64,000 bases of DNA from Mycolicibacterium aichiense (GCF_010726245.1 NZ_AP022561.1:5394001-5458000); one strand, 5' to 3'. Shown: positions 47,142-57,563, numbered from the stretch's first letter. The notes: generated by a model not told the origin, from the letters alone. Numbers and translations are program-made.

Positions 47142-47167
47142 AATCTGGAACGAATTCGTTCTGGATT
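47142..47167. promoter_or_regulatory. TetR-type operator between P450 and TetR genes
   Basis: Perfect 14-base palindrome GAACGAATTCGTTC (47148-47161) with matching outer arms AATC (47142-47145) and GATT (47164-47167) on the same centre. It lies 26 bases from the P450 start and 36 bases from the TetR start. Confidence 0.75.
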
Positions 47168-47202
47168 ATGGCGCGGCCCACACAATGGGTCAAGATGGCG
47201 TC

Positions 47203-47811
47203 ATGGTTGTCGAGGGACGCACCTACGGCGGGCTCAGCTCACTGCAGCGCTCGCAGGAGCGCCGTGCGCGGCTGCTCGACGCCGCGCGCGACCTGATCGC
47301 CGAAGTGGGCGTCGCCCCGCTGACCGTCGACCTGGTCTGCCAGCGGGCAAGACTGAGCAAGCGCTATTTCTATGCCGAATTCAGCACGAAAGACGAACTT
47401 CTGGACGCCTGTGCCGAAGACCTGTACAGCAGGCTCAAGGCTGCAATGGAGGTGGTGCTGGCCACCGTCCCCAAGCCCGCACGCGCCCACGGCGTCCTGC
47501 GCATCGTGGTGCAGACTTTGGTAGCCAGCGCAGCTGATGCGCGCCTCTACATGGAGTCGCCTGGATTCCCGCGGCTACGCCAGCTCCAGCAACGGGAGAT
47601 CAGCGCGTTCACCGAACGCATCGCGGCCGAAGCAATGCCGTTCGAGGGACCGCCGAAGCCGTCAGTGGACCGCCTGCTGGCGACCAGGACGATGGTCACC
47701 GCAGCCACGGAGCTCATCGCCGCCTGGCTGCACGGCGACATCGACACCGACGAAGACACTCTCGTCGCCACGCTGACCGCCACCACACTCGGAGCGGCCG
47801 GGGCGGTCTGA
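47203..47811 (+). CDS. TetR-family repressor
   Basis: About 202 aa. N-terminal helix-turn-helix (RLLDAARDLIAEVGVAPLTV, RARLSKRYFYAEFSTKDELL) and a helical C-terminal domain. ATG at 47203 places the operator just upstream; ATG at 47185 is also in frame. Probably autorepressed and controlling the divergent P450 and the downstream siderophore-interacting gene, whose ATG overlaps its stop by one base. Confidence 0.85.
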   Translation: MVVEGRTYGGLSSLQRSQERRARLLDAARDLIAEVGVAPLTVDLVCQRARLSKRYFYAEFSTKDELLDACAEDLYSRLKAAMEVVLATVPKPARAHGVLRIVVQTLVASAADARLYMESPGFPRLRQLQQREISAFTERIAAEAMPFEGPPKPSVDRLLATRTMVTAATELIAAWLHGDIDTDEDTLVATLTATTLGAAGAV

Positions 47812-48614
47812 TGAGCTTCAGTCCCGCGACCGTCGTCGATACGTTCGCTCCGAACCCCCGGCTGCGTCGCGTCCGGCTGCGGGTGGAAGACCCCGAATCG
47901 CTGACCCTCGCGCCGCACCCCGATTGCGCCGTCGGGGTGTATTTCGACCAGGCAGCACCGAACCTAGGCCGCACCTACTCGGTACGTCGCCAGACCGGAG
48001 ACCTCGTCGACCTCGACATCCTGGTGCACCCCGGCGGCCCCGGCAGCACTTGGGCGCAGACCGTTCGGGTGGGCGATCGCGTCGGGCTCGACCATGCCCG
48101 CGCGTGGTACCGGCCGCCACCGAGTGCGACGTGGCAGCTGCTGGTGGCCGATCTCGCCGGGCTGCCGGCGCTGGCCCGCATCATGGCCGAGTCGCCGCCG
48201 ACGGTGTCCAGCACGGTCGTGGTCGAGGTGCTCGATCACGACGATCTCGACTATCTGCCGACCCCGGCCGGCGTCACGCTCATACCCAGCATGGGCAGCG
48301 GAAACGGCGTCGCGGCGAGCCAGCTCGCGCAGCTGGTCGGCAGCCTCGAGCTCCCGGCGGACGGCTACTGCTGGTTCGGCGGAGAGGCGGGGGCATCGCG
48401 GGAGGTCCGCAAGCACCTGCGCGGCCGCGGCTGGACCATCGACCAGTACGACGTCATGGGGTACTGGCGGCAGGACTCGGCCGCCTGGGATGCGCGGTTC
48501 GCCCTGGTGGGAGACGACTTCTTGGCGATGTACCGGCAGGCGATCGCCGACGGCAAGAGCGACAAGGCGGCCGCCGAGGAGTTCGACGACGCCCTCGAGC
48601 GGATCGGCCTCTAG
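47811..48614 (+). CDS. Siderophore-interacting protein (ferric-siderophore reductase, SIP/ViuB family)
   Basis: 267 aa FAD-containing protein that takes iron from siderophores by reduction in the cytoplasm. Features: VVDTFAPNPRLRRVRLRVED, RTYSVRRQTGDLVDLDILVH (flavin motif RTYSVR), GPGSTWAQTVRVGDRVGLDH, and the C-terminal YCWFGGEAGASREVRKHLRG with GYWRQ. Complete length. Translationally coupled to the TetR gene. It complements the siderophore synthesis genes at 1-12 kb, though no IdeR-like box was seen here. Confidence 0.87.
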   Translation: MSFSPATVVDTFAPNPRLRRVRLRVEDPESLTLAPHPDCAVGVYFDQAAPNLGRTYSVRRQTGDLVDLDILVHPGGPGSTWAQTVRVGDRVGLDHARAWYRPPPSATWQLLVADLAGLPALARIMAESPPTVSSTVVVEVLDHDDLDYLPTPAGVTLIPSMGSGNGVAASQLAQLVGSLELPADGYCWFGGEAGASREVRKHLRGRGWTIDQYDVMGYWRQDSAAWDARFALVGDDFLAMYRQAIADGKSDKAAAEEFDDALERIGL

Positions 48615-48657
48615 CCGCGCCCCGACACCGACCCGACAACCGTGACCTCGCGGTGCT

Positions 48658-48673
48658 TGTGATCCGCATCACC
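48658..48673. promoter_or_regulatory. CRP-like site upstream of the small membrane protein
   Basis: TGTGATCCGCATCACC, with GTGAT-CCGC-ATCAC as a perfect inverted repeat. It lies 43-58 bases before the ATG at 48716 and differs by one base from the site at 21814-21829. Confidence 0.6.
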
Positions 48674-48715
48674 TATTCCTAGGATCATGAACTAAGTCAC
48701 ATACGGAGGTGTTGG

Positions 48716-48931
48716 ATGACGGGCATGGAACGTCCTCAAGGACCGAGAGTCGTACCGCTCCCCCGCGCCGCCATCAACCCGCACAGCTGGCTGATGGCAT
48801 TCCTCATGGTTGCGATCTTCGTCGCCGGTGTCGTCGGCGTGGTCGTGGCCCTGTCGATGGGTCACGCAGCGTTCGTGCTGAGCATCGTGCTCATCTCGTT
48901 CGGGCTCATCGCCGCCGCCGCCATCTGCTGA
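48716..48931 (+). CDS. Small two-span membrane protein
   Basis: 71 aa. A short basic cytoplasmic start (RPQGPRVVPLPRAAINPHSW), then two hydrophobic helices (MAFLMVAIFVAGVVGVVVAL and AAFVLSIVLISFGLIAAAAI) joined by a tight turn. No family recognised. GGAGG lies seven bases before the ATG, and a CRP-like site upstream suggests cAMP control. Confidence 0.75.
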   Translation: MTGMERPQGPRVVPLPRAAINPHSWLMAFLMVAIFVAGVVGVVVALSMGHAAFVLSIVLISFGLIAAAAIC

Positions 48932-49014
48932 CAGTCGGGGCTGCATTAGCGAGGCTTAAGCACCCGCAATATCTTTAGCTGGACTGTCGCGTCGCCTCTT
49001 CCTACCGTCGTGGC

Positions 49015-49614
49015 ATGACCTCGCCCCTGCTCGTCGGTTTCTTGACCTCGTTCACGCTGATCGCCGCCATCGGCGCCCAGAACGCGTTCGTCCTGCGCCA
49101 AGGCATCCGACGTGAGCACGTGCTGGCCGTGGTCAGCGTGTGTGCGGTCTCGGACCTGCTGCTCATCACCGCGGGCATCGCCGGTATCGGAGCCCTCATC
49201 ACCGCGCACCCGAACACCGTTGCGGTAGCCAAGATCGGTGGAGCGGCCTTCCTCTTCGGCTATGGCGCCATGGCCGCACGCCGAGCGCTCAGATCCGCGA
49301 GCATGGCGCCGGCGCAGAACGGTTCCACCCGGCTGCTCTCGGTGCTGCTGACGTGTCTGGCCATGACTTTCCTCAACCCGCACGTGTACCTGGACACCGT
49401 CGTGCTGCTCGGGACCCTGGCCAATCAGCACGCCGATAGCCGGTGGTTGTTCGGCGTCGGCGCGGTGACTGCCAGCGTTGTCTGGTTCTTCAGCCTTGGC
49501 TTCGGTGCGCGCCGACTGGCCGGGTTGTTCGCCACTCCGCTGACGTGGCGAATCCTCGACGGCCTGATTGCGGTCGTGATGATTGGACTCGGCATCTCGC
49601 TGGTGGTGGGTTAA
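49015..49614 (+). CDS. lysE: LysE-family amino-acid exporter
   Basis: 199 aa with about six hydrophobic segments. LysE/ArgO signature near the start: [38 protein letters not shown] is the second typical block. It exports lysine and arginine when they accumulate. In M. tuberculosis it is divergent from lysG; here lysG lies at 44.6-45.5 kb, beyond the P450/TetR block. No LysG site was recognised in the 83 bases upstream. Confidence 0.9.
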   Translation: MTSPLLVGFLTSFTLIAAIGAQNAFVLRQGIRREHVLAVVSVCAVSDLLLITAGIAGIGALITAHPNTVAVAKIGGAAFLFGYGAMAARRALRSASMAPAQNGSTRLLSVLLTCLAMTFLNPHVYLDTVVLLGTLANQHADSRWLFGVGAVTASVVWFFSLGFGARRLAGLFATPLTWRILDGLIAVVMIGLGISLVVG

Positions 49615-49623
49615 TGTCGCGCC

Positions 49624-50598
49624 GTGAGCGCGCAGTGGACGAGGCGTGGATTCCTGGGAGCCGCCGGGGCTGCGGGGGTGCTGGTTGCGGCGGCGTGCTC
49701 GTCGGCCAAATCCGGCGACGACGCCAACCCCACCTCGGTGACCATCAAGCACATCTTCGGCGAGACCACGATCGCCGCACCGCCGAAACGAGTCGTCAGC
49801 GCCGGCTTCACCGAGCAGGACGATCTGCTGGCGGTCGGGGTGGTCCCCATCGCGGTGACAAACTGGTTCGGTGATCAACCCTTCGGCGTATGGCCGTGGG
49901 CCCAAGCCAAGCTCGGATCGGCCCAGCCCGTTGTCCTCAACCTGGACAACGGGATTCAGGTGGACCAGATCGCGGCGCTCAAACCCGACCTGATCGTCGC
50001 TGTCAACGCCGGGTTGGACGCCGACACCTACAAGAAGCTGTCGGCCATCGCGCCGACCATCGCCCAGTCCGACGACGACGCCTTCTTCGAGCCATGGAAG
50101 GACCAGGCCGCTGCGGTGGGAACCGCGGTGTTCCAGGGCAGGCAGATGAAGCAGGTGATCGCCGGCGTCGACGCCAAGTTCGCCGACGTGGCCAAGAACA
50201 ACCCCGGCTTCAAAGACAAGAAGGCGGTGCTGCTGGCGGGCAGCTTCTCCGGTGGCACGATGACCGCGACGCTGCCCGGCTGGCGCACCGACTTCCTGAC
50301 CGCGATGGGCCTGCAGATCGCCGACAGCATCACCACGTATGCCGTCGACGACCACCGGGCCGCGATCCCGCGCGACAAGCTCGCCGACGCCCTCGATTCC
50401 GCCGATGTGCTGATCTGGTGCACCGAGAGCGACGCTGACCAAGCGGCGCTGTCCGCCGATCCCGCGGTCGCCAAGCTGGCCACTCGGAACGTGTTCACCG
50501 GCCAGGACCTGGCCGGGGCGATCGCCTTCGCCTCACCGCTGTCCTACCCCGTGGTGGCCGATCAGTTGCCGCCGTTGCTCTCACGCGCGCTGGCCTGA
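49624..50598 (+). CDS. Iron-siderophore ABC transporter substrate-binding lipoprotein (FecB-like)
   Basis: 324 aa. Twin-arginine leader (TRRGFLGAAGAAGVLVAAAC) with a lipobox, Cys25 being the lipid-modified residue. The mature part is a class III periplasmic-binding fold (KRVVSAGFTEQDDLLAVGVV, QVDQIAALKPDLIVAVNAG, FTGQDLAGAIAFASPLSYPV). It would capture ferric siderophore outside the membrane. M. tuberculosis FecB2 (Rv0265c) is the likely counterpart, with the same neighbours pxpB, pxpC and aac. No permease or ATPase genes adjoin. GTG at 49624. Confidence 0.87.
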   Translation: MSAQWTRRGFLGAAGAAGVLVAAACSSAKSGDDANPTSVTIKHIFGETTIAAPPKRVVSAGFTEQDDLLAVGVVPIAVTNWFGDQPFGVWPWAQAKLGSAQPVVLNLDNGIQVDQIAALKPDLIVAVNAGLDADTYKKLSAIAPTIAQSDDDAFFEPWKDQAAAVGTAVFQGRQMKQVIAGVDAKFADVAKNNPGFKDKKAVLLAGSFSGGTMTATLPGWRTDFLTAMGLQIADSITTYAVDDHRAAIPRDKLADALDSADVLIWCTESDADQAALSADPAVAKLATRNVFTGQDLAGAIAFASPLSYPVVADQLPPLLSRALA

Positions 50599-50621
50599 CC
50601 TGCCGTGCTTGGATAGCACCT

Positions 50622-51338
50622 GTGACAAGCAGCCAGACCACCGCACGCGCCGATGCCCCCACTCCCGGATTCGCGCAGGTCGGTTCTCGCTACTATCCGG
50701 TCTTCGTTTCGGTCTTCACGGCTCTGGTGATCATCTCCAATGTCACCGCCACCAAAGGCGTCGCCTTCGGGCCCGTCATCGGAAACTGGTCGATCATCAC
50801 CGATGGCGGTTTCATCGTCTTCCCGCTGACCTACGTGATCGGCGACGTGCTGTCCGAGGTGTACGGATTCAAGGCCGCGCGCCGAGCCATCATCCTCGGC
50901 TTCGCGATGAACATCCTGGCGGCGCTGGCGTTCTGGGTGACGATCTACCTCCCGTCGGCCGACTTCTACACCAACCAGGAACACTTCGAGAACATCGTCC
51001 ACGCCTACACCCAGCTGATCGTCGCCGGCTTGGCCGGCTTCATCGTCGGCCAGACCATCAACGCGTGGACCGTCGTCAAGATCAAAGAGCGCACCAAGGA
51101 AAAGCACCTGTGGGCGCGACTGGTCGGCTCGACCTTCGCCGGCCAGCTCGGCGACACCCTGGTGTTCTGCAGCATCGCCGCAGGCGCGATCGGCATCACC
51201 AGCTTCGGCGACTTCGTCACCTACACCGCGCTGGGCTGGATCTACAAGACGGCCGTCGAGGTGGTCATGCTCCCGGTGACGTACCGGGTCATCGGCTACA
51301 TCAAGCGTCACGAGCCGACGTACACCCTGATGGTCTGA
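50622..51338 (+). CDS. Queuosine-precursor-type transporter (VUT/YhhQ family)
   Basis: 238 aa membrane protein with about six hydrophobic segments. Family pattern: VIISNVTATKGVAFGPVIGNW, GGFIVFPLTYVIGDVLSEVYG, AGFIVGQTINAWTVVKIKER, STFAGQLGDTLVFCSIAAGA. Members import the queuosine precursors preQ0 or preQ1 or related bases. No queuosine genes or preQ1 riboswitch were seen nearby. GTG at 50622. Confidence 0.85.
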   Translation: MTSSQTTARADAPTPGFAQVGSRYYPVFVSVFTALVIISNVTATKGVAFGPVIGNWSIITDGGFIVFPLTYVIGDVLSEVYGFKAARRAIILGFAMNILAALAFWVTIYLPSADFYTNQEHFENIVHAYTQLIVAGLAGFIVGQTINAWTVVKIKERTKEKHLWARLVGSTFAGQLGDTLVFCSIAAGAIGITSFGDFVTYTALGWIYKTAVEVVMLPVTYRVIGYIKRHEPTYTLMV

Positions 51339-51362
51339 TCCTCGGCAAGGGCGACAGACCTC

Positions 51363-52000
51363 GTGGTGTCCAACACAATTCGCGACTACGGCGACCGGGC
51401 GCTGCTGCTGGAATGCCCGTCCACCGACGAGGTGCTGGCACTGGCCGCAACCCTGCTCGAGGCCCGGTTGCCCGGTGTCCTGGACGTCGTGCCGACCGCC
51501 AGGACCGTGCTGGTCACACTCGCCGACCCGGCTGACCAAGCGCCGACGCGTCAGCGCCTCACCCGACTGCGCATCGACCCCGGGTGCGTCAACCATCGCC
51601 CGAGCGGCGAGGCCGACGTGACGATCGACGTGGTTTACGACGGCCCCGACCTCGTCGACGTTGCCCGGCACACCGACATGACACCCACCGAGGTGATCGA
51701 GGCCCACACCGCAACACCGTGGCGAGTCGGATTCGGTGGATTCGCACCGGGTTTCGCCTATCTCGTCGGCGGAGACTCCCGCTTGAGGGTGCCACGACGC
51801 GACGATCCCCGCACCGCGGTGCCGGCCGGATCAGTGGGCCTGGCAGGCGATTTCAGCGGAGTCTATCCGCGCTCCTCACCCGGTGGCTGGCAGCTGATCG
51901 GACGTACCGACGCGGTGTTGTGGGACATCGGACGCCCGCAACCCGCACTCCTGCTGCCTGGCATGTGGGTGCGGTTCCGGGCGATCACGCGGGGCCGGTC

Positions 52001-52004
<4 letters not shown>
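51363..52004 (+). CDS. pxpB: 5-oxoprolinase subunit PxpB (KipI-like)
   Basis: 213 aa. [20 protein letters not shown] at the start and the strongly conserved [28 protein letters not shown] and [15 protein letters not shown]. PxpB works with PxpA and PxpC to hydrolyse 5-oxoproline to glutamate; older names are KipI and allophanate hydrolase subunit 1. Overlaps pxpC by ATGA. PxpA is not in the window. GTG codons at 51363 and 51366 are both possible starts. Confidence 0.88.
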
Positions 52005-53456
<1,452 letters not shown>

Positions 53457-53617
53457 ACGCTCGATAGATAGGCGACGGCATACAACTGACCCTTCCCGAC
53501 GTCGCCAACCCTTCGTCCCGCTGACCGGCATCCCCGCTGGACAGCGTCGACGAGTCTGGGAACTCGCTGTGATCGCACGGCCGGCGGGCCCCAATTGCCG
53601 CTACATAGCCCCCGTGA

Positions 53618-53624
53618 TATAGAT
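53618..53624 (+). promoter_or_regulatory. Probable -10 element for a leaderless marR transcript
   Basis: TATAGAT ends 5 bases before the GTG of the MarR gene, so transcription would begin at or next to the start codon. Leaderless messages are common in mycobacteria. The rest of the 173 bases upstream shows nothing clear. Confidence 0.5.
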
Positions 53625-53629
53625 ACCCG

Positions 53630-54145
53630 GTGGCAAAACAGCTGACCGATCACGATGTCAGCGAGTGCGTTGGCGATGCCCTCGACCAGGCGATGGATCT
53701 GACCATCCGATTCCTCAGCGACCGTGCCGATCTCAGCGCCTCCGCCGCGTTCACGATGAACCGGGTGTATCGCGAGGGCCCCGTCCGGCTGACCACACTG
53801 GCCAGCAAGGAAGGCGTCAGCCAGCCGTCGATGACCCAGTTGGTCCAGCGGCTGGAACGCGCCGGTCTCGTGACCCGGCTGCCCGACCCCGACGACGGGC
53901 GGGCATGCCTGATCGGAATCACCGCCGAGGGCCAGGCGTTGCTCGATGATCGCAAGCGTTTGCGCCGGGAACGTCTGGCGGCATTGATGGCGACACTCAC
54001 GCCCGAAGAGCAGTCGGCACTGTGGCTCTCGGCGCGGGTGGCACTGCCGTTGATCGGCCGGCTGGTCGCCAACGCCGACTGCGGGACAGACGGCGCTCCA
54101 GCGCATGCAGAAGAAGGGCCGGCCGCGCCGCGGTCGGGCAGGTGA
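53630..54145 (+). CDS. MarR-family regulator of the mmpS/mmpL genes
   Basis: 171 aa winged-helix protein: SASAAFTMNRVYREGPVRLT, SQPSMTQLVQRLERAGLVTR, and the wing PDPDDGRACLIGITAEGQAL. Classical MarR layout, not recognisably related to MmpR5 (Rv0678), which controls mmpS5-mmpL5 in M. tuberculosis. It is first in an operon with mmpS and mmpL (GTGA overlap region), so it most likely controls its own exporter. Confidence 0.87.
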   Translation: MAKQLTDHDVSECVGDALDQAMDLTIRFLSDRADLSASAAFTMNRVYREGPVRLTTLASKEGVSQPSMTQLVQRLERAGLVTRLPDPDDGRACLIGITAEGQALLDDRKRLRRERLAALMATLTPEEQSALWLSARVALPLIGRLVANADCGTDGAPAHAEEGPAAPRSGR

Positions 54146-54159
54146 CGGAAGGTGTTCGG

Positions 54160-54600
54160 GTGAAAGCTATTCCGGTCGGCCGCGTGTTCAAGCGCATCTG
54201 GATACCGTTGGTTCTCATAGTCGTGCTGTCCGTATCGGGCCTGGTCGTCTCTCGACTGCACAAGATGTTCGCGTCTGAGGACCTGAATGCCGGAGCCGGC
54301 TCGGGCATCGAGATCGTCCAGTTCAACCCCAAGGTCATGGTCTACGACGTCTACGGAGCGCCCGGAACCAACGCCCAGATCAGCTATTTCGACCCGGAAG
54401 CCAAGGTGCACACCGTCACCGTCCCGCTGCCCTGGTCCATCACCCTGTCGACAACATTGCCCGCAGTCAGCGCGAGTCTCATGGCGCGGACTGACGGCGA
54501 CCAGATTGGATGCCGCGTCACTGTGAACGGAACCGTTCGTGAGGAGCAATCCGCCGATGGCGTCAACGCGCAGACCTACTGCTTGGTGAAGTCGGCATGA
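54160..54600 (+). CDS. mmpS: MmpS-family membrane protein
   Basis: 146 aa. One N-terminal membrane helix (FKRIWIPLVLIVVLSVSGLV) and a periplasmic beta-rich domain with VYDVYGAPGTNAQISYFDPE and two cysteines (GCRVTV, TYCLVK) likely to form a disulfide. MmpS proteins assist the adjacent MmpL in exporting lipids or siderophores. GTG at 54160 has GGAAGG seven bases upstream; GTG at 54142, overlapping the marR stop, is an alternative. Overlaps mmpL by ATGA. Confidence 0.9.
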   Translation: MKAIPVGRVFKRIWIPLVLIVVLSVSGLVVSRLHKMFASEDLNAGAGSGIEIVQFNPKVMVYDVYGAPGTNAQISYFDPEAKVHTVTVPLPWSITLSTTLPAVSASLMARTDGDQIGCRVTVNGTVREEQSADGVNAQTYCLVKSA

Positions 54601-57500
54601 CCCACACCGTCACCGCGCCCGAACCCGCGAACAAGCCCAAGCGGCCGGTCGTCCCACACCTGCTCCGCATCCTCGCACTGCCGATCATCTTGTTCTGGAT
54701 CGCGATGGCCGTGCTGGTCAACGTCGTCGCACCCCAGCTCGAAGTCGTCGGCGAGATGCACTCGGCGCCAATGGCACCCGAAGACGCCCCGTCGATGAAG
54801 GCGATGAAGTTGATGGGGGCCAACTTCAAGGAGTTCAACTCCAACAGCACGATCATGGTCGTCATCGAGGGCCAGAAGCCTCTCGGTCCGGACGCCCACC
54901 AGTACTACGACGAGATCATCCGCAAGCTGGAACAAGACCCCGAACACATCCAGCACATCCAGGACTTCTGGAGTGACACGCTCACGGCTGCCGGCGCCCA
55001 AAGTGCCGACGGCAAAGCGTCGTACGTGATGATCAACCTCGCCGGTGAGCAGGGCCAGACCCTGGCCAACGAAGGCGTGGACGAGGTTCGCAAGGTCATC
55101 AAGGAGACCCCGGCACCGCCCGGCGTCCAGGCCTACGTCGCCGGGCCGGCCGCGCTCACCGACGACCTGCACGTCATCGGTAACGCCAGCCTCGCGATGA
55201 TCACCCTGATCACCCTTGCCGCGATCGCGGGCATGCTGCTGATCGTCTACCGATCGATCCGGACCACCCTGATCCAGCTGTTCCTGACCTTCCTCGGGCT
55301 GCTGACCGCCCGTGGGGTGGTCTCATTTTTGGCTCTGCACGGCGCATTCGGGCTGACCACCTTCGCAGGCAACATCCTCACGATGCTGGCGATCGCGGCC
55401 GCCACCGACTACGGCATCTTCATCTTCGGCCGATATCGCGAAGACCGCGCCCTCGGACTGGACCGCGACGACTCCTATTACGCCACCTTCAAGTCCGTCG
55501 CGCCCGTCATCGTGGGCTCCGGGTTGACGATCGCGGGTGCGACATACTGCCTGTCGTTCGCGCGCCTGCCCTACTTCACCACCATGGGCGCGCCCGTCGC
55601 GATCGGCATGCTCGTGATCGTGGCGATCGCGGTCACCCTCGGTCCGGCCGTGCTCTACCTGGGCAGCCGCGTCGGGCTGTACGAGTCGAAGCGGCCCGCC
55701 CACAGCAGGTTCTGGCGGCGCGTCGGCACCGCGGTGGTCCGTTGGCCCGCACCGATTTTCGTGGCGAGCCTGTTCGTGGTGCTGATCGGCATCGTGGCGA
55801 TCCCGGGATACAAACCGGCCTACAACGACCAGCACTACCTCCCCGCGGACGCCCCGGCCAATCAGGGCTTCGCCGCGGCCAATCGCCACTTCACCGAAGC
55901 CCGGATGAATCCGGACATCCTGATGGTCGAAGCCGACCATGACATGCGCAATTCCGCGGACATGCTGGTGCTGAACAAGATCGCCAGCAATGTCATGCAC
56001 ACCGAGGGCATCGCGATGGTGCAGAGCATCACCCGGCCGCTGGGCATCCCGATCCAGCACAGCTCGATTCCGTTCCAGACCAGCGTCCAGGGCCAGACGA
56101 GCAACATGAACCTGCCGTTCCAGCGCGATCAGCTGGACAACCAGCTGAAAACGGTTGACTCCATGAACGTCTCGATCGACATCCTGGAGAAGCAGTATCA
56201 GCTGTCCCTGAAGCAGACGCAGCTCACTCAGGACTCGGCGGCCCGGTCCCAGGACCTGCTGGAGACCACCAAGCAATTGCGGGACAACATCGCGAACTTC
56301 GACGACCAGTTCCGGCCGATGCGCAATTACTTCTACTGGGAGCCGCACTGCTACGACATCCCGTTGTGTGCCGCGGCCCGGTCGCTGTTCGACTCCCTCG
56401 ACGGAATCGACGAGGTGACCGACAAAACTCAAGGCGTGCAAGGCAATACCGATCAGCTGGCCGCGATCGCGCCCCAGCTGACCGCGTTGCTTCCGCAGAC
56501 GATCGCGTCGATGAAGGTCAGCCGGGATCTCGCACTGGCGTCGTACAACTCGCAGAAGGCCCTGCTGGACCAGATGCAGGCGTCCAACGACACCGCACTG
56601 GCGATGGGCGAGAGTTTCGACCAGGCCAAGAACGACGACCTGTTCTTCCTGCCGCCGGAGGCCTTCCAGAATCCCGACTTCGAGCGCGGCCTGAAGATGT
56701 TCTTCTCGCCGGATGGCAAGTCGACCCGCATGTTCATCACCCACGAGGGCGACCCCGCGACGGTGGACGGCATCGCCCGCGTCAACAACGAGCGCAAGGC
56801 CGCCCAAGAGGCGCTGAAGATGTCGTCGCTGTCGAACGCCAAGATTCATCTCGGTGGCGTGGCGGCGACCTACAAGGACATGTCCGACGGCGCGCGATAC
56901 GACCTGCTGATCGCGGTGGTGTCGTCGCTGACGCTGATTTTCATGATCATGCTGATCCTGACCCGCAGTGTGGTCGCCGCACTGGTGATCGTCGGGACGG
57001 CGGGCAGCTCGATCGCCGCGTCGTTCGGTATCTCCGTGCTGCTCTGGCAGGACCTGTTCGGGATCCAGGTGCAGTGGCTGGTCATGCTGATGTCCGTCAT
57101 CATCCTGTTGGCGGTGGGGTCGGACTACAACCTGCTGCTGGTATCCCGGTTCAAGGATGAGATCCATGCCGGGTTGAAGACCGGCATCATCCGGTCGATG
57201 GCCGGTACCGGCAGCGTGGTGACGTCGGCTGGTCTGGTGTTCGCCGCGACCATGGCCGGCATGATGTTCAGCAAGCTGGTGGTGCTGGCCCAGATGGGTT
57301 CGACGATCGCGATCGGCCTGCTGATCGACACCTTCATCGTGCGATCACTGCTGATGCCGTCGATCGCGACGATGCTGGGCCGGTGGTTCTGGTGGCCGCA
57401 GGTGGTCTACCCCCGAGGGGACTACCACTTCCTGCCCCCGCAGCCGCGCACGCGACCGAGCGACGACGCGGACACCGCGGCGATGCCGGCTAAGGCCTAG
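54597..57500 (+). CDS. mmpL: MmpL-family RND exporter
   Basis: 967 aa. Typical MmpL: N-terminal membrane helix near 25-45, periplasmic domain, a five-helix block (about 195-345) with the Asp-Tyr proton-relay motif IAAATDYGIFIFGRYRED, a helix and long periplasmic domain with a coiled coil (about 520-620, QLDNQLKTVDSMNVSIDILE), and a second helix block with LAVGSDYNLLLVSRFKDE. Size and the partner MmpS fit the MmpL4/MmpL5 group, whose members export mycobactins, but lipid export cannot be excluded. No C-terminal cytoplasmic extension of the MmpL3 kind. Confidence 0.92.
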   Translation: MTHTVTAPEPANKPKRPVVPHLLRILALPIILFWIAMAVLVNVVAPQLEVVGEMHSAPMAPEDAPSMKAMKLMGANFKEFNSNSTIMVVIEGQKPLGPDAHQYYDEIIRKLEQDPEHIQHIQDFWSDTLTAAGAQSADGKASYVMINLAGEQGQTLANEGVDEVRKVIKETPAPPGVQAYVAGPAALTDDLHVIGNASLAMITLITLAAIAGMLLIVYRSIRTTLIQLFLTFLGLLTARGVVSFLALHGAFGLTTFAGNILTMLAIAAATDYGIFIFGRYREDRALGLDRDDSYYATFKSVAPVIVGSGLTIAGATYCLSFARLPYFTTMGAPVAIGMLVIVAIAVTLGPAVLYLGSRVGLYESKRPAHSRFWRRVGTAVVRWPAPIFVASLFVVLIGIVAIPGYKPAYNDQHYLPADAPANQGFAAANRHFTEARMNPDILMVEADHDMRNSADMLVLNKIASNVMHTEGIAMVQSITRPLGIPIQHSSIPFQTSVQGQTSNMNLPFQRDQLDNQLKTVDSMNVSIDILEKQYQLSLKQTQLTQDSAARSQDLLETTKQLRDNIANFDDQFRPMRNYFYWEPHCYDIPLCAAARSLFDSLDGIDEVTDKTQGVQGNTDQLAAIAPQLTALLPQTIASMKVSRDLALASYNSQKALLDQMQASNDTALAMGESFDQAKNDDLFFLPPEAFQNPDFERGLKMFFSPDGKSTRMFITHEGDPATVDGIARVNNERKAAQEALKMSSLSNAKIHLGGVAATYKDMSDGARYDLLIAVVSSLTLIFMIMLILTRSVVAALVIVGTAGSSIAASFGISVLLWQDLFGIQVQWLVMLMSVIILLAVGSDYNLLLVSRFKDEIHAGLKTGIIRSMAGTGSVVTSAGLVFAATMAGMMFSKLVVLAQMGSTIAIGLLIDTFIVRSLLMPSIATMLGRWFWWPQVVYPRGDYHFLPPQPRTRPSDDADTAAMPAKA

Positions 57501-57516
57501 AGACCTCGCCGAGCGT

Positions 57517-57563
57517 GGGGGTTGCTGTCGAATTCTCGCGGCGAATTCTCGACGACAACCCCC
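57517..57563. terminator. Bidirectional terminator between mmpL and the PEP-mutase-family gene
   Basis: 57517-57531 (GGGGGTTGCTGTCGA) pairs with 57549-57563 (TCGACGACAACCCCC) at 13 of 15 positions. The loop region carries two copies of CGAATTCTCG (57529-57538 and 57542-57551). Lies between convergent genes. Confidence 0.7.

Noticed and set aside
48950..48975. IdeR-like stretch (TTAGCGAGGCTTAAG) upstream of lysE
   Set aside because: The spacing between TTAG and AGGCT is one base short of the IdeR consensus and the right half is missing.
53457..53629. Small RNA or riboswitch in the 173 bases before marR
   Set aside because: No stable hairpin with a T run and no recognisable riboswitch core was seen.
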